Shown here: positions 35,943-45,108 of the stretch, piece after piece
How positions within the stretch are numbered: the stretch's first letter is position 1
How the letters are laid out: every line of letters starts with the position of its first letter
Origin: VAZQ01 sp963712565
Lineage (GTDB): Bacteria > Pseudomonadota > Alphaproteobacteria > Rhizobiales > Xanthobacteraceae
Direction of reading: 5' to 3'
Assembly: GCA_963712565.1 (NCBI GenBank)
Contig: CAVQIP010000018.1
Location: 124,001-188,000, forward strand
DNA length: 64,000 nucleotides
The notes under the pieces: generated by a model
Databases searched by the model: none
Seen by the model: only the letters and a program-made list of their open reading frames with translations
What the model was told of the DNA's origin: nothing
Program-made: the position numbers and the translations under genes

Positions 35943-36566
35943 TTATTTTGCCGGCTCTCGCTGCACCACCGGCACCCGGTGCATGGTGAAGATATTGTCC
36001 ACCGAGGTGTAGTCCATGTAGCCGAGCCGGGCGATCGGCCGGATGCGCGCCATGTCGATGTTGCCGTCGACGATCACGGAATCGTCGATATGGACGTTGA
36101 CCACTTCGCCGATGACGAGGGAGTTGACCGTCTTCTTCCCGTTCGACCGGACGAGCTCGACCGTCTGGTTGTAGACGCATTCGAGCGCGATCGGGGAGCG
36201 TTCCACCCGCGGCGGCTTCACCACCCGGGACGGGACCATCTTGAGGCCGGCGAGGTCGGCCTCGCTGATGTCCTCGGGATGATCGCTGCCGGTGATGTTC
36301 ATCTCGGTGCGCAGCTCCCAGGTCGCCAGATTGAACACGAACTCTCCCGACGCTTCGGCGTTGCGTTGCGAGTGCTTGCGCGTGCTCGAGGAGAACATGA
36401 CGAAGGGCGGCCGCGTGCAAATGAGGTTGAAGAAGCTGTAAGGCGCGAGATTGACGACCCCGGCCGGGCTGATCGTGGTGATCCAGCCGATCGGGCGCGG
36501 CACCACCAGACAGGTTCCGGGATCATGCGCGAGACCGTGCGGCTCGCTGCGCGGATCGTAGTCCAT
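35943..36566 (-). CDS. Flavin reductase-like FMN-binding split-barrel protein
   Basis: 207 residues from ATG 36566, behind AAGGGGGATG. Split-barrel text: VPRPIGWITTISPAGVVNLA, PYSFFNLICTRPPFVMFSSS, FVFNLATWELRTEMN, NSLVIGEVVNVHIDD. This is the longer flavin-reductase-like branch, often beside ring- or CoA-related degradation genes. It is the first gene of a two-gene leftward unit with the crotonase. Confidence 0.9.
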   Translation of the reverse strand: MDYDPRSEPHGLAHDPGTCLVVPRPIGWITTISPAGVVNLAPYSFFNLICTRPPFVMFSSSTRKHSQRNAEASGEFVFNLATWELRTEMNITGSDHPEDISEADLAGLKMVPSRVVKPPRVERSPIALECVYNQTVELVRSNGKKTVNSLVIGEVVNVHIDDSVIVDGNIDMARIRPIARLGYMDYTSVDNIFTMHRVPVVQREPAK

Positions 36567-36753
36567 GAAATGTCATCCCCCTTCAGCGGCAAGGCCTTCG
36601 CCGACGCGACGCGTTCTCTGCCGTCGGCGGCGTGCTCGACAGCGACGGTGGGGAATGGTAGCCCGAAGGCCCTCCAAGCGCCATCAGCGGACGAGCTTGC
36701 CGCGACGATGCTAGGAACTGCAAATCCACCACACTAAGGCCCATGGGCCTCCG

Positions 36754-37387
36754 ATGAAGCTGCACTGGTCGCCCCGCTCGCCGTTCGTGCGCAAGGTGAT
36801 GATCGCCGCCCACGAGCTCGGGCTCGCCGACCGCATCACCTGCGTGCGCACCGTGGTCGCGACCACCCGGCCGCACGCGGCGCTGATGGACGAGAACCCG
36901 CTCTCGAAAATCCCCACCCTCGTGCTCGACGACGGCACGGTGCTCTACGACTCGCCCGTGATCTGCGAGTACCTCGACTCGCCTGCACGCGGGGCGAAAG
37001 CTCGTTCCGGCCGACCGCCAGGACCGCCTGACCGCGCTGCGCCGGCAGGCGCTCGGCGACGGCTTTCTCGATTTCCTGCTGCTGCTGCGCAACGAGCGCG
37101 AGCGCGCGCAGCCGTCGGCGGCGCATCTCGCGACCTTCACCACGAAGAAACAGGCCGTGCTCGCGGCGCTCGAGCGGGAAGCCGACGAGCTCGCCGCCTC
37201 GCCCTTCAGCGTCGGCCACATCGCGATCGGCTGCGCGCTGTGCTATCTCGATTTCAGGTTTGCCGACGAGGACTGGCGAGCGGCGCATCCCGGCATCGCC
37301 CGCTGGCACCGGGAATTCTGCCGCCGTCCCTCGGTGCGCGCCACCGAGCCGGTCGACGACAGTGAGCATCCGCTACCAAGTCCTTAA
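36754..37387 (+). pseudogene. Glutathione S-transferase, frame-broken
   Basis: From ATG 36754 (MKLHWSPRSPFVRKVMIAAH) the thioredoxin-like half is normal up to LYDSPVICEYLDS. At about 36978-36984 the frame changes, and LHAGRKLVPADRQDRLTALR with the helical C-terminal half (FSVGHIAIGCALCYLDFRFA, ARWHREFCRRPSV) follows in the next frame to 37387. The 634 bases are a codon multiple plus one; one extra C in TCGCCTGC would explain it. The serine in WSPRSPFV would contact glutathione. Confidence 0.85.
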
Positions 37388-37569
37388 GCGCCGCGCCTTC
37401 GACCGCCCTGAACTCGACCACGCCAAGCGGCCGGCACCCGATTTTGGTGATGCCGACTTGACCCCAGCCGACGCCGGAATGACACTTCTCGTGCACGTCC
37501 TATAGCGACGTCCTTGGCGGCGGCGTCAGACAAGGCGACGTCGCGGCCTCTGCCGAAGGAGATCGCGCC

Positions 37570-38124
37570 ATGACCGAGATCCAAGCCTTGGATGTCCGAG
37601 TTCCTGCGGAAATCATCAACAACTGGGGCTGGTTCCTGGCCTTCGGCATCGCCCTGGTGCTGCTTGGAATTCTCGCGATCGCGCGCTCCGTGGCAGCCAC
37701 GGTCGTCTCCATGCTGTTTTTCGGGTGGCTGCTGCTGATCGCGGCCGGCATCGAGATCGCCCAGGCCATCATGGTCGGCAAATGGGCCGGCCTGTTTCAA
37801 CATTGGCTGAGTGCGGTCCTGTTCGGAGTGCTCGGCGCGCTGATCATATGGAGGCCGCTGGTCACCGCCGAGATTTTGACCCTGCTGATGGGATCGTTCT
37901 TTGTGGTGGCCGGCCTGTTCCAATTGATCACTCCGTTCGTGGTTTCCTTGCCGGAGTGGGGCTGGCACGCGCTCAACGGCGTCATCACGCTGGTGCTCGG
38001 GATCCTCATCCTGGCGCAATGGCCGGTCTCCGGGCTTTGGGTGATCGGCCTGTTCCTGGGAATCGAGCTGATCTTTTTCGGCGGCGCCTGGATCGCGCTG
38101 GCGCTCAGGCTGCGCGCGGTCTGA
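37570..38124 (+). CDS. HdeD family membrane protein
   Basis: 184 residues from ATG 37570, behind AAGGAG. Six hydrophobic helices with the DUF308 pattern (NWGWFLAFGIALVLLGILAI, GWLLLIAAGIEIAQAIMVGK, LVLGILILAQWPVSGLWVIG, FLGIELIFFGGAWIAL). HdeD of E. coli is an inner-membrane acid-resistance protein; in soil alphaproteobacteria the role is unproven. A similar domain is fused to the phosphoesterase at 61.2-63.6 kb. Confidence 0.9.
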   Translation: MTEIQALDVRVPAEIINNWGWFLAFGIALVLLGILAIARSVAATVVSMLFFGWLLLIAAGIEIAQAIMVGKWAGLFQHWLSAVLFGVLGALIIWRPLVTAEILTLLMGSFFVVAGLFQLITPFVVSLPEWGWHALNGVITLVLGILILAQWPVSGLWVIGLFLGIELIFFGGAWIALALRLRAV

Positions 38125-38147
38125 TCATCCGCCGGGCGGACGCTGAC

Positions 38148-39369
38148 ATGGCCGGTCCGCTGTCGCATGTCCGGGTGCTCGATCTGAGCCGCATCATGGC
38201 GGGCCCGTGGGCGGGCCAAATCCTCGCCGATCTCGGCGCCGACGTGGTGAAGGTGGAACGTCCCGGCGCCGGCGACGATACCCGCGGCTGGGGACCGCCA
38301 TTCCTCAAGGACAAATCCGGCCGCGACACCGGCGACGCCGGCTATTTCCTCGCCGTCAATCGGGGCAAGCGGTCGATCGCGGTCGATCTCGCGGCAACGG
38401 AAGGCCAGCGCATCGTGCAGGCGCTCGCGCGGCGCGCCGACATCGTGCTGGAGAATTTCAAGGCCGGCGCGCTCGCCAAGTTCGGCCTCGGTTACGACGA
38501 TCTCAGCGCGGCCCATCCCGGCTTGATCTACTGCTCGATCACCGGTTTCGGTCAGAGCGGGCCGCGGCGCGACCAGGCCGCCTACGATTTCATGATCCAG
38601 GGCATGAGCGGCCTGATGAGCGTCACCGGCGAGGCCGACGGCAAGCCGGGCGCGGGACCGCAGAAGGTCGGCGTCCCCATCGTCGACATCATGACCGGGA
38701 TGTACGCCGCCATCGCCGTTCTCGCCGCGCTGGCGCGGCGCGAACGGAGCGGGCAAGGCGAGCATATCGACATCGGCATGCTCGATGTCGGCATCTCGTT
38801 CCTCGCCAACCAGGCCATGAACTACCTGATCTCGGGCAGCGCGCCGCGGCGCGCCGGCAACGCGCATCCCAACATCCAGCCGCAGGACGTGTTTGCGGCG
38901 CGCGACGGCCATCTCGTGCTCGCCGTCGGCAACGACGACCAGTTCGCCAGATTTTGCGACGTGCTGGAACGGCCGGAGCTGGCGGCGGACGAGCGCTTCA
39001 AGCACCAATGCCGGACGCGTGCGCAACACCGATGCCCTGACCCCGCTGATCGGCGAAATCCTGGCGACGCGCGAGCGCGATCATTGGGTGCGCGCCTGCG
39101 CGCGCGCGGGCGTGCCGTGCGGGCCGATCAACACCATCCCGGAGGTGTTCGCCGACGAGCAGATCGCGCATCGCGGAATGCTGATCGAGATCGCGCATGC
39201 AGCCGCCGGCGCCGTTCCGCAAGTGGCGTCACCGATGCGATTCAAGAACGCGCCGCTCAAGCACGATCGCCCGCCGCCCTTGCTCGGCGAGCACACCGAG
39301 GAGATCTTGCGCGAGCTGGGCTGGCCGGATGCGAAGGCGCGAGCCGCGACCGGGGCGGATAGAAAGTGA
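38148..39369 (+). pseudogene. CaiB/BaiF CoA transferase, frame-broken
   Basis: From ATG 38148 (MAGPLSHVRVLDLSRIMAGP) a standard class III CoA transferase continues with GADVVKVERPGAGDDTR, NRGKRSIAVDL, NPLE-free VPIVDIMTGMYAA (the Asp is the predicted acyl carrier) up to ADERFK near 39000. The remainder, TNAGRVRNTDALTPLIGEIL to HTEEILRELGW, is in the next frame and ends at 39369. The 1222 bases are a codon multiple plus one, so one extra base at about 38998-39004 explains it. Moves CoA between carboxylic acids; substrate unknown. Confidence 0.87.
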
Positions 39370-39404
39370 TTTGCGCACGTTTTCGAATGACCGCGCTTCC
39401 GCGA

Positions 39405-39445
39405 ACTCGGTGAACTCCCCTCCCCCTTGCGGGGAGGGGTCGGGG
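39405..39445. repeat. Palindromic extragenic repeat, left unit
   Basis: CCCCTCCCC (39417-39425) pairs with GGGGAGGGG (39431-39439) over CTTGC, preceded by ACTCGGTGAACT. It is one arm of an inverted pair whose partner is at 39491-39535. Confidence 0.75.
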
Positions 39446-39490
39446 GTGGGGTGGCCGATTGAGGCACCTGCATTGCCACACGCGCTACCC

Positions 39491-39535
39491 CCCTCCCCAG
39501 CCTTCCCCCGCAAGGGGGGAGGGAGCACACCGAGC
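39491..39535. repeat. Palindromic extragenic repeat, right unit
   Basis: CCTTCCCCC (39501-39509) and GGGGGGAGG (39514-39522) form a hairpin over GCAA, followed by GAGCACACCGAGC. It is the same unit as 39405-39445 in the opposite orientation. Confidence 0.75.
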
Positions 39536-39602
39536 AAGTGGCAGAGGGAGCAGACCGAGCCAGCTGCAATTCCAGCGCTCATATCCCAATAGGAGAAGTC
39601 CG

Positions 39603-40163
39603 TTGCCGCGCATTCCGCTCTTTCCCAGCGACGAGATGACGCCGGAGCAGCGCCGCGTCCACGACGCGGTGGTCGCCGGCCCGCGCGGCGAGCTGCGCGG
39701 GCCGTTGCGCGCGGTGCTGCATCGCCCGGAGCTCGCCGACAAGTGGCAGCAGCTGGGCGAGCTGTTGCGCTTCCGCACCTCGCTGCCGCCGCACTTGAAG
39801 GAGCTCGCGATCCTCGTCACCGGGCGGCACTGTCACGCGCAACTCGAGTGGCACATCCACGCGCAGATGGCGCGCAAGGCCGGCCTGCCGCAGGCGGTGA
39901 TCGACGACGTGCATGCCGGCCGCCGGCCGGCCGGGCTCGATGCCGACGGCCTCGCCGTGTTCGACTACGCCGACGAGCTCAATCGCCGCAAGACGGTGGG
40001 GGAAGAGAATTATCGGCGGGTGCTCGCGCGCTGGCACGCCGTCGGCGTGGTCGAGCTCACGGCGCTGATCGGGTATTACACCATGGTGGCGATGACGCTG
40101 AATTGCCACGACATCCCGTTGCCGGACGGAGTGCCGCCCCCGTTACCGCCCGCGCCGGCGTGA
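39603..40163 (+). CDS. Carboxymuconolactone decarboxylase family protein
   Basis: 186 residues from TTG 39603, which has AGGAG at about the right distance; ATG 39636 is the alternative. Text: DEMTPEQRRVHDAVVAGPRG, FRTSLPPHLKELAILVTGRH, HAQLEWHIHAQMARKAGLP. It is the larger CMD-like branch lacking the AhpD CxxC pair (CHAQLEWHIH instead), so peroxidase activity is not expected. It follows the broken CoA transferase. Role in aromatic-acid metabolism is inference from the name family. Confidence 0.85.
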   Translation: MPRIPLFPSDEMTPEQRRVHDAVVAGPRGELRGPLRAVLHRPELADKWQQLGELLRFRTSLPPHLKELAILVTGRHCHAQLEWHIHAQMARKAGLPQAVIDDVHAGRRPAGLDADGLAVFDYADELNRRKTVGEENYRRVLARWHAVGVVELTALIGYYTMVAMTLNCHDIPLPDGVPPPLPPAPA

Positions 40164-40202
40164 AGCCGGTCACCGGCTGTCGAAAGGTGGCGCGGACAAC
40201 CG

Positions 40203-40904
40203 CTACTGCCGCATCAGCACCAGCGGTTCGGTGCTCGCGGGGATGCGCTCCCATGTGGTGGCATCGCTCTCGGAGAAGCGCCAGCTGGCGCCGCGGCCGC
40301 TGAGCACCAGCCCGTCGCGGTCGAGCCGCCAGGTCGCAAGCCCGACGTCCGCGATCTCGGCATCGCAACCCGGCTTCACCGCGATCTTGTAGTCTTCCCC
40401 GCCCGCCGAGGCGTTCGACAGCGTGAGCCGGCAGAGCGGCTTCTCGAATTCCTTGAGCAGAGTCCACTCGCCGAACACCTGCTCGGGGCTGACCGTGGCC
40501 GCCTTGATGGCAGCCTGGGTGCGCATGAAAAACAGCCCCTCCCCTTTGCGCTCGGCCTCGTACATGTGGGACTCGACCTCCATGAAATCGAGAACGAGGC
40601 CACCCTTGGAATCGAACAGCCGCACGGCGTCGTTCGGTCCCATGGCCCAGACCGCGACGTCCTTGAGCGACGGGAACGCGGTGCCGCAGGCCTCGTCGAG
40701 ATCGAGCTTGAAGCCGCGGGCCGCGGCATCGAGGCTGAAGGTCACCGGGCAGGTCTTGTCGCGGGCGGCGTTGGAAATTTCCCAGGCGCCGACCATGGCC
40801 TTGGCGGCGTCGCTCGGCTCGGGCGCCTGCGCGTTGGCGGCGGCGCAAAGCCCAAGCCCGATCGGAACAAGCGCGAGCGCAAGCAAAGAAACGCGACCCG
40901 GCAT
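40203..40904 (-). CDS. AprI/Inh (Omp19-like) protease-inhibitor protein, two repeats
   Basis: 233 residues from ATG 40904. Signal peptide MPGRVSLLALALVPIGLGLC then ANAQ. Two copies of the Inh/Omp19 beta-barrel follow: GAWEISNAARDKTCPVTFSL (residues ~38-135) and FGEWTLLKEFEKPLCRLTLS (residues ~145-230), each with a WxI/WxL start and paired Cys. The family inhibits serralysin-type metalloproteases in the periplasm, and Brucella Omp19 inhibits several host proteases. The usual protein has one copy; a tandem pair is notable. Downstream of the hydroxyacid dehydrogenase by 111 bases. Confidence 0.83.
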   Translation of the reverse strand: MPGRVSLLALALVPIGLGLCAAANAQAPEPSDAAKAMVGAWEISNAARDKTCPVTFSLDAAARGFKLDLDEACGTAFPSLKDVAVWAMGPNDAVRLFDSKGGLVLDFMEVESHMYEAERKGEGLFFMRTQAAIKAATVSPEQVFGEWTLLKEFEKPLCRLTLSNASAGGEDYKIAVKPGCDAEIADVGLATWRLDRDGLVLSGRGASWRFSESDATTWERIPASTEPLVLMRQ

Positions 40905-41015
40905 GGCAAGCCCGACGCTGGTGAAATCGGCGCGGACGCTATCACGCGCAGCGCGCGTCGTCATGCCGGGAAACGCGGCGGCGCGCCAGACTTGCGAAAC
41001 CCGCATATGCGGAAT

Positions 41016-42038
41016 TTACGCGCGCGCGCGAGCGTTTTTCGGCGGCCACGGCGTTTCCGGCACCGGCGTCAGCGGCGGCTTGCCCGCCGCCCAGGCCAGC
41101 AAGTTGTCCACCACCAGCTGGTCCATCTTCTCGCGGGTCGCGACCGAGGCCGAGCCGAGATGGGGGAACAAGACGACCTGGTCCATCGCGATGAGCTCCG
41201 GCGGCACCTCCGGCTCGCGCGCATAGACGTCGAGGCCGGCGGACAGGATGGTCTTGTCCTGCAGCGCCTTGATCAGCGCCGGCTCGTCGACCACCGAGCC
41301 GCGCGCCATGTTGATGAGGATCCCTTCCGGACCGAGCGCGCCGAGCACCGCGGCATCGATCAAATTTCGGGTTGCGGCGCCGCCGGGCGTGATCACCAGC
41401 AGCACGTCGACGTCGCGCGCCATGTCGATGAGCTTGGGATAGTGTCGGTACGACACCTCCGCGTTCGGGCGGCGCGAATGATAGACCACGGGCACGCGCA
41501 TGGCGTCGAGCCGGCGCGCGATCGCCTGCCCGATGCGGCCCATGCCGACCAGGCCGACGGTGCGGTCGCGCAGCGTCGCCTTGCTGAGCGGATAGGCCTT
41601 CTGCGGCCACTTGCCCGCGCGCAGATAGCGCTCGGCCTGGGGAAATTCGCGCACCGTGCACAGCAGCAGTCCAAGCGCGGTGTCGGCGACCTCCTCGGTC
41701 AAAACGTCCGGGGTGTTGGTGACGGTGACGCCGTGCGCGCCCGCCCACTTGGTGTCGACGTGGTCGTAGCCGACGCCGAAGGAAGCCACGATCTCGAGCC
41801 GGGGAAGTCGCGTCATGAACGCCCCGTCGATACGCTCCTCGGTGGCGGAACAGGCGATGCCGCGCACGCGCGGCGCGGTCTCGGCGAAGAACTTCTCCTG
41901 ATCCTTGGCGTCGGAGAATTTGATGAGGTTGAAGGGGTGCTCGAGTCCCTTGACGATCACCGGCTTGGGCGGCCCGATCAGCAGGATGTCGGTCTTAGAC
42001 GGAATTGCGATCAATGGTGCCAACTCCTCTGTCGTCAT
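41016..42038 (-). CDS. D-2-hydroxyacid dehydrogenase (glyoxylate/hydroxypyruvate reductase-like)
   Basis: 340 residues as drawn from ATG 42038. NAD(P) site VGLVGMGRIGQAIARRLDAM, active-site Arg in NMARGSVVDE, Glu in VYAREPEVPP and His in LFPHLGSA. HSRRPN after the glycine loop favours NADP. The ATG lies inside the repeat at 42033-42135, and GAGGAG occurs inside the predicted N-terminus; TTG at 42014 may be the real start. It is the last enzyme of the E1-E1-ALDH-E2 set and could reduce a 2-oxoacid made or used there. Confidence 0.9.
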   Translation of the reverse strand: MTTEELAPLIAIPSKTDILLIGPPKPVIVKGLEHPFNLIKFSDAKDQEKFFAETAPRVRGIACSATEERIDGAFMTRLPRLEIVASFGVGYDHVDTKWAGAHGVTVTNTPDVLTEEVADTALGLLLCTVREFPQAERYLRAGKWPQKAYPLSKATLRDRTVGLVGMGRIGQAIARRLDAMRVPVVYHSRRPNAEVSYRHYPKLIDMARDVDVLLVITPGGAATRNLIDAAVLGALGPEGILINMARGSVVDEPALIKALQDKTILSAGLDVYAREPEVPPELIAMDQVVLFPHLGSASVATREKMDQLVVDNLLAWAAGKPPLTPVPETPWPPKNARARA

Positions 42039-42135
42039 CCCGGGGCCCGAGCGCAGCGAGGGAACCCGGAATCCATAACCACGGCCTGCGATTATGGATT
42101 CCGGGTTCGCGCCTTCGGCGTGCCCCGGAATGACG
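42033..42135. repeat. Nested palindromic repeat, GGAATCCATAA type
   Basis: An inner perfect 16-bp inverted repeat (42063-42078 with 42092-42107, loop 13) is enclosed by an outer 14-bp one (42033-42046 with 42122-42135, one mismatch). A related copy is at 47429-47520. Confidence 0.85.
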
Positions 42136-42191
42136 GGGGATAGACTTTACGCCACCGGAACATGCTTCTAGCAGCGGCCATCGTCTTGCTC

Positions 42192-43559
42192 CTAGACCAG
42201 CATCGTCACCGGCTGCTCGGCAAATTTCCGGAACGCGGCGATGAGCTCCGCGCCGAGCGCGCCGTCGACCACGCGGTGGTCGCAGGAAAGCGTCACCGAC
42301 ATGACGCTCACGAAGGCGACGCCGCCGCCTTCGGTCTCGACCGCCTGCCGCCGCGCGGCGCCGACCGCGAGGATGGTCGCCTGCGGCGGGTTGATAATGG
42401 CGGAAAATTCGCGCACGCCGTACATGCCGAGATTGGAGATGGCGGAGGCGCCGCCCTGGTATTCGCTCGGCTTGAGCTTTTTCGCGCGCGCGCGCGCCGC
42501 CAGCTCCCTCATCTCGTTGGAGATCGCCGACAGCGATTTCAGCTCCGCCTGGCGGATCACCGGCGTGAGCAGCCCGCCCTCGATCGCGACCGCGACGCCG
42601 ATGTCGGAATGCTTGAAACGCAGAATGCGGTCCTGCGCCCACACCGCGTTCGCCGTCGGCACGCGCTGCAGCGCCGCCGCCCAGGCCTTGATGACGAGGT
42701 CGGTGACCGACAGCTTGAAGGCAGGACGGCCGTCGCCGTCCTTGGGCGCGGCCGCATTCGCCTCCTCGCGCAGCGCGAGCAGCTGTCCGATCGCGACATC
42801 GGCGGTCAGGTAGAAGTGCGGAATGGTCTGCGTCGCCTGGGTGAGCCGCGCGGCGATGGTCCTGCGCATGCCGTCGAGCGGCACCTCCTCGAACGGCACG
42901 TCGCGGTAGAGCGCCTTGACCTGGTCGGCGCTCACGCCCTCCGCCGGGACGGCAGCAGCCGCGGACACTCGCCCTGCACCAGGCTCGTCGGCGCGCGCCG
43001 CGGCGGCCTCGACATCGCGCGCGATGATGCGGCCGTGCGGGCCCGAGGGTGAAATAGCGCCGAGCTCGATGCCGGCTTCCGCCGCGAGCCGCCGCGCCAA
43101 GGGGCTGACGCGAGTACCGCCGGGCAATCGTGCCGGGCCGTAATTGCGCGCCGGCGTGCGCACCTCGAAGAACGGATCGAGCGCGATCGGTGCTGCCGGC
43201 GGCGCGGCGGGTTGCTTGTCGGCCGATGGCGCGGGCTCGGCCGCGCGCGGCGGCGGGCTCGTCCGCGAGGACGCGGGTGCGGCCGAAGCCGGAGCGGCGG
43301 CGGGCGGCGCGCTTGCGGCCGCGCCCGCGCCGTCGGCGATCACGGCGACGATGGCGCCGACCGGCGCCACCTCACCCGCCGGCACGCGGATCTCGGCGAG
43401 CACGCCGGCGGTGATCGACGGCACCTCCATCGATACCTTGTCGGTCTCGATCTCGAACAGATTGTCGCCGGCCTTGACGGCGTCGCCGGTCGACTTGAAC
43501 CATTTCGTGATCTTGCCTTCCGCCACGGTCTCGCCGAGCTGCGGCATCAGCACGTCCAT
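42192..43559 (-). CDS. Dihydrolipoamide acyltransferase (E2) of a 2-oxoacid dehydrogenase complex
   Basis: 455 residues from ATG 43559. Domains in order: one lipoyl domain (lipoyl-Lys in ETDKVSMEVPS), an Ala/Pro linker, a peripheral-subunit-binding domain (SPLARRLAAEAGIELGAISP, GRIIARDVE), and the catalytic core ending in CDHRVVDGALGAEL with the catalytic His. Residues around SAISNLGMYG are typical of acetyl/acyltransferases. Acyl specificity (pyruvate, branched chain or acetoin) is not settled by sequence. It follows the aldehyde dehydrogenase by 63 bases. Confidence 0.92.
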   Translation of the reverse strand: MDVLMPQLGETVAEGKITKWFKSTGDAVKAGDNLFEIETDKVSMEVPSITAGVLAEIRVPAGEVAPVGAIVAVIADGAGAAASAPPAAAPASAAPASSRTSPPPRAAEPAPSADKQPAAPPAAPIALDPFFEVRTPARNYGPARLPGGTRVSPLARRLAAEAGIELGAISPSGPHGRIIARDVEAAAARADEPGAGRVSAAAAVPAEGVSADQVKALYRDVPFEEVPLDGMRRTIAARLTQATQTIPHFYLTADVAIGQLLALREEANAAAPKDGDGRPAFKLSVTDLVIKAWAAALQRVPTANAVWAQDRILRFKHSDIGVAVAIEGGLLTPVIRQAELKSLSAISNEMRELAARARAKKLKPSEYQGGASAISNLGMYGVREFSAIINPPQATILAVGAARRQAVETEGGGVAFVSVMSVTLSCDHRVVDGALGAELIAAFRKFAEQPVTMLV

Positions 43560-43622
43560 CGACGCTGTCCCCGTTGCGGCTCTTTCTTCGTCGCTGTCAG
43601 GCGTGAGGCGACTGTCCCCTGG

Positions 43623-45074
43623 TTACCACGTCACCGAAATGTACTGCGTCTCCAAAAACTCCATCAGCCCTTCGTGCGCGCCCTCGCGGCCGATGCCGGA
43701 CTGCTTCATGCCGCCGAACGGCGCAGCCGGATCGGAGACGAGCCCGCGGTTGAGCCCGATCATGCCGAAATCGAGCTGCTCGGAGACGCGCATGCCGCGG
43801 CTCATGTCTTTGGTATAGAGGTACGCGACCAGGCCATACTCGGTGTCGTTGGCGCGCTTGATCGCCTCGCCCTCCGACTTGAAGGTCTGGATCGCCGCCA
43901 CCGGGCCGAAAATCTCCTCGTTCAACATCTTGGCGCCCTCCGGCACGGCATCGAGCACGGTCGGCGGATAGAAGTGCCCGGGGCCGGTCGGCGACTTGCC
44001 GCCGGTGAGAACCTTGGCGCCCTTGCCGACCGCGTCGTCGACCAGCTCAATCACCTTCTTCTTGGCATCGGCGTTCACCAGCGGACCCACGGTCACGCCG
44101 TCGTCGAGTCCGTTGCCCACCTTCAGCGCCGCCATCTTGGCGGTGAGCTTTTTTGCGAACTCGTCGTGCACGGTCTCGTGCACGTAGAAGCGGTTGGCCG
44201 AGGTGCAGGCCTCGCCCATGTTGCGCATCTTGGCGATCATGGCGCCCTCGATCGCGGCATCGATATCGGCGTCCTCGAACACGAGGAAGGGCGCGTTGCC
44301 GCCGAGCTCCATTGCCGGCTTGACCACGTTGTCGGCGGCTTCGTGCAGCAGCTTGCGGCCGACCTCGGTGGAGCCGGTGAAGGAGACGACCCGCACGCGC
44401 GGATCGTGCAGCATGGCGCTCACGACCTTGCCGGAGGAGCGCGACGGAATGACGTTGACCACGCCCGCGGGCACGCCGGCCTCCTCCAGGATCGGCATCA
44501 GCGCCAGCATGGTGAGCGGCGTGTCGGAGGCGGGCTTGAGCACGACCGGGCAGCCGGCGGCGAGCGCGGGGCCGATCTTTCGCGTCGCCATGGCGGCCGG
44601 GAAATTCCACGGCGTCACCAGGACGGCGACGCCCGCGGGTTTGTGCTGCACCACCATGCGGGCGCCCGACGCCGGGGCGCGCGACACCTCGCCGATGTTG
44701 CGCACGGCTTCTTCCGCGTACCAGCGGAAGAATTCGGCGGCGTAGGCGACCTCGCCGCGCGAATCCGACAGCGCCTTGCCGTTCTCGATGGTGATCAGCT
44801 TGGCGAGCCGCTCGGCGTCGCGCATGATCAGCTCGAACGACTTGCGCAGGATTTCGGCGCGCTCGCGCGGCTTGCGGGCGGCCCAGCCCGCGAAGGCGGC
44901 GCTGGCGGCATCGACCGCGGCCTTGGCGTCCTCGACGGTCGCGCTCGCCACCGAGGCGATCTTGTTCTCGGTCGCCGGATCGAGCACGTCGAAGCGGCCG
45001 CCGTCGGAGGATTTGCGCCACTTGCCGCCGATCCACAGATCGGTCGGGACATTGGCGAGAAGATTTTCGTACAT
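43623..45074 (-). CDS. NAD(P)-dependent aldehyde dehydrogenase, succinate-semialdehyde type
   Basis: 483 residues from ATG 45074 (MYENLLANVPTDLWIGGKWR). Catalytic Cys in GEACTSANRFYV, catalytic Glu in AMELGGNAPFLVFED, cofactor loop VSFTGSTEVGRKL and LVTPWNFPAAMATRK. The closest classic family is succinate-semialdehyde dehydrogenase (GabD), but other aldehydes are possible. Lying between E1 and E2 genes it may process an acid or aldehyde linked to the same pathway. Confidence 0.9.
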   Translation of the reverse strand: MYENLLANVPTDLWIGGKWRKSSDGGRFDVLDPATENKIASVASATVEDAKAAVDAASAAFAGWAARKPRERAEILRKSFELIMRDAERLAKLITIENGKALSDSRGEVAYAAEFFRWYAEEAVRNIGEVSRAPASGARMVVQHKPAGVAVLVTPWNFPAAMATRKIGPALAAGCPVVLKPASDTPLTMLALMPILEEAGVPAGVVNVIPSRSSGKVVSAMLHDPRVRVVSFTGSTEVGRKLLHEAADNVVKPAMELGGNAPFLVFEDADIDAAIEGAMIAKMRNMGEACTSANRFYVHETVHDEFAKKLTAKMAALKVGNGLDDGVTVGPLVNADAKKKVIELVDDAVGKGAKVLTGGKSPTGPGHFYPPTVLDAVPEGAKMLNEEIFGPVAAIQTFKSEGEAIKRANDTEYGLVAYLYTKDMSRGMRVSEQLDFGMIGLNRGLVSDPAAPFGGMKQSGIGREGAHEGLMEFLETQYISVTW

Positions 45075-45108
45075 GGGACGTTTCCTATGATTGGAGCTAT
45101 GTCGGCGC

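Noticed and set aside
37157..37387. Separate 76-residue protein
   Set aside because: It is the C-terminal half of the glutathione S-transferase displaced by a one-base gain.
38893..39369. Separate small gene after the CoA transferase
   Set aside because: Its product is the missing C-terminus of the CoA transferase in the next frame, so it is one broken gene.
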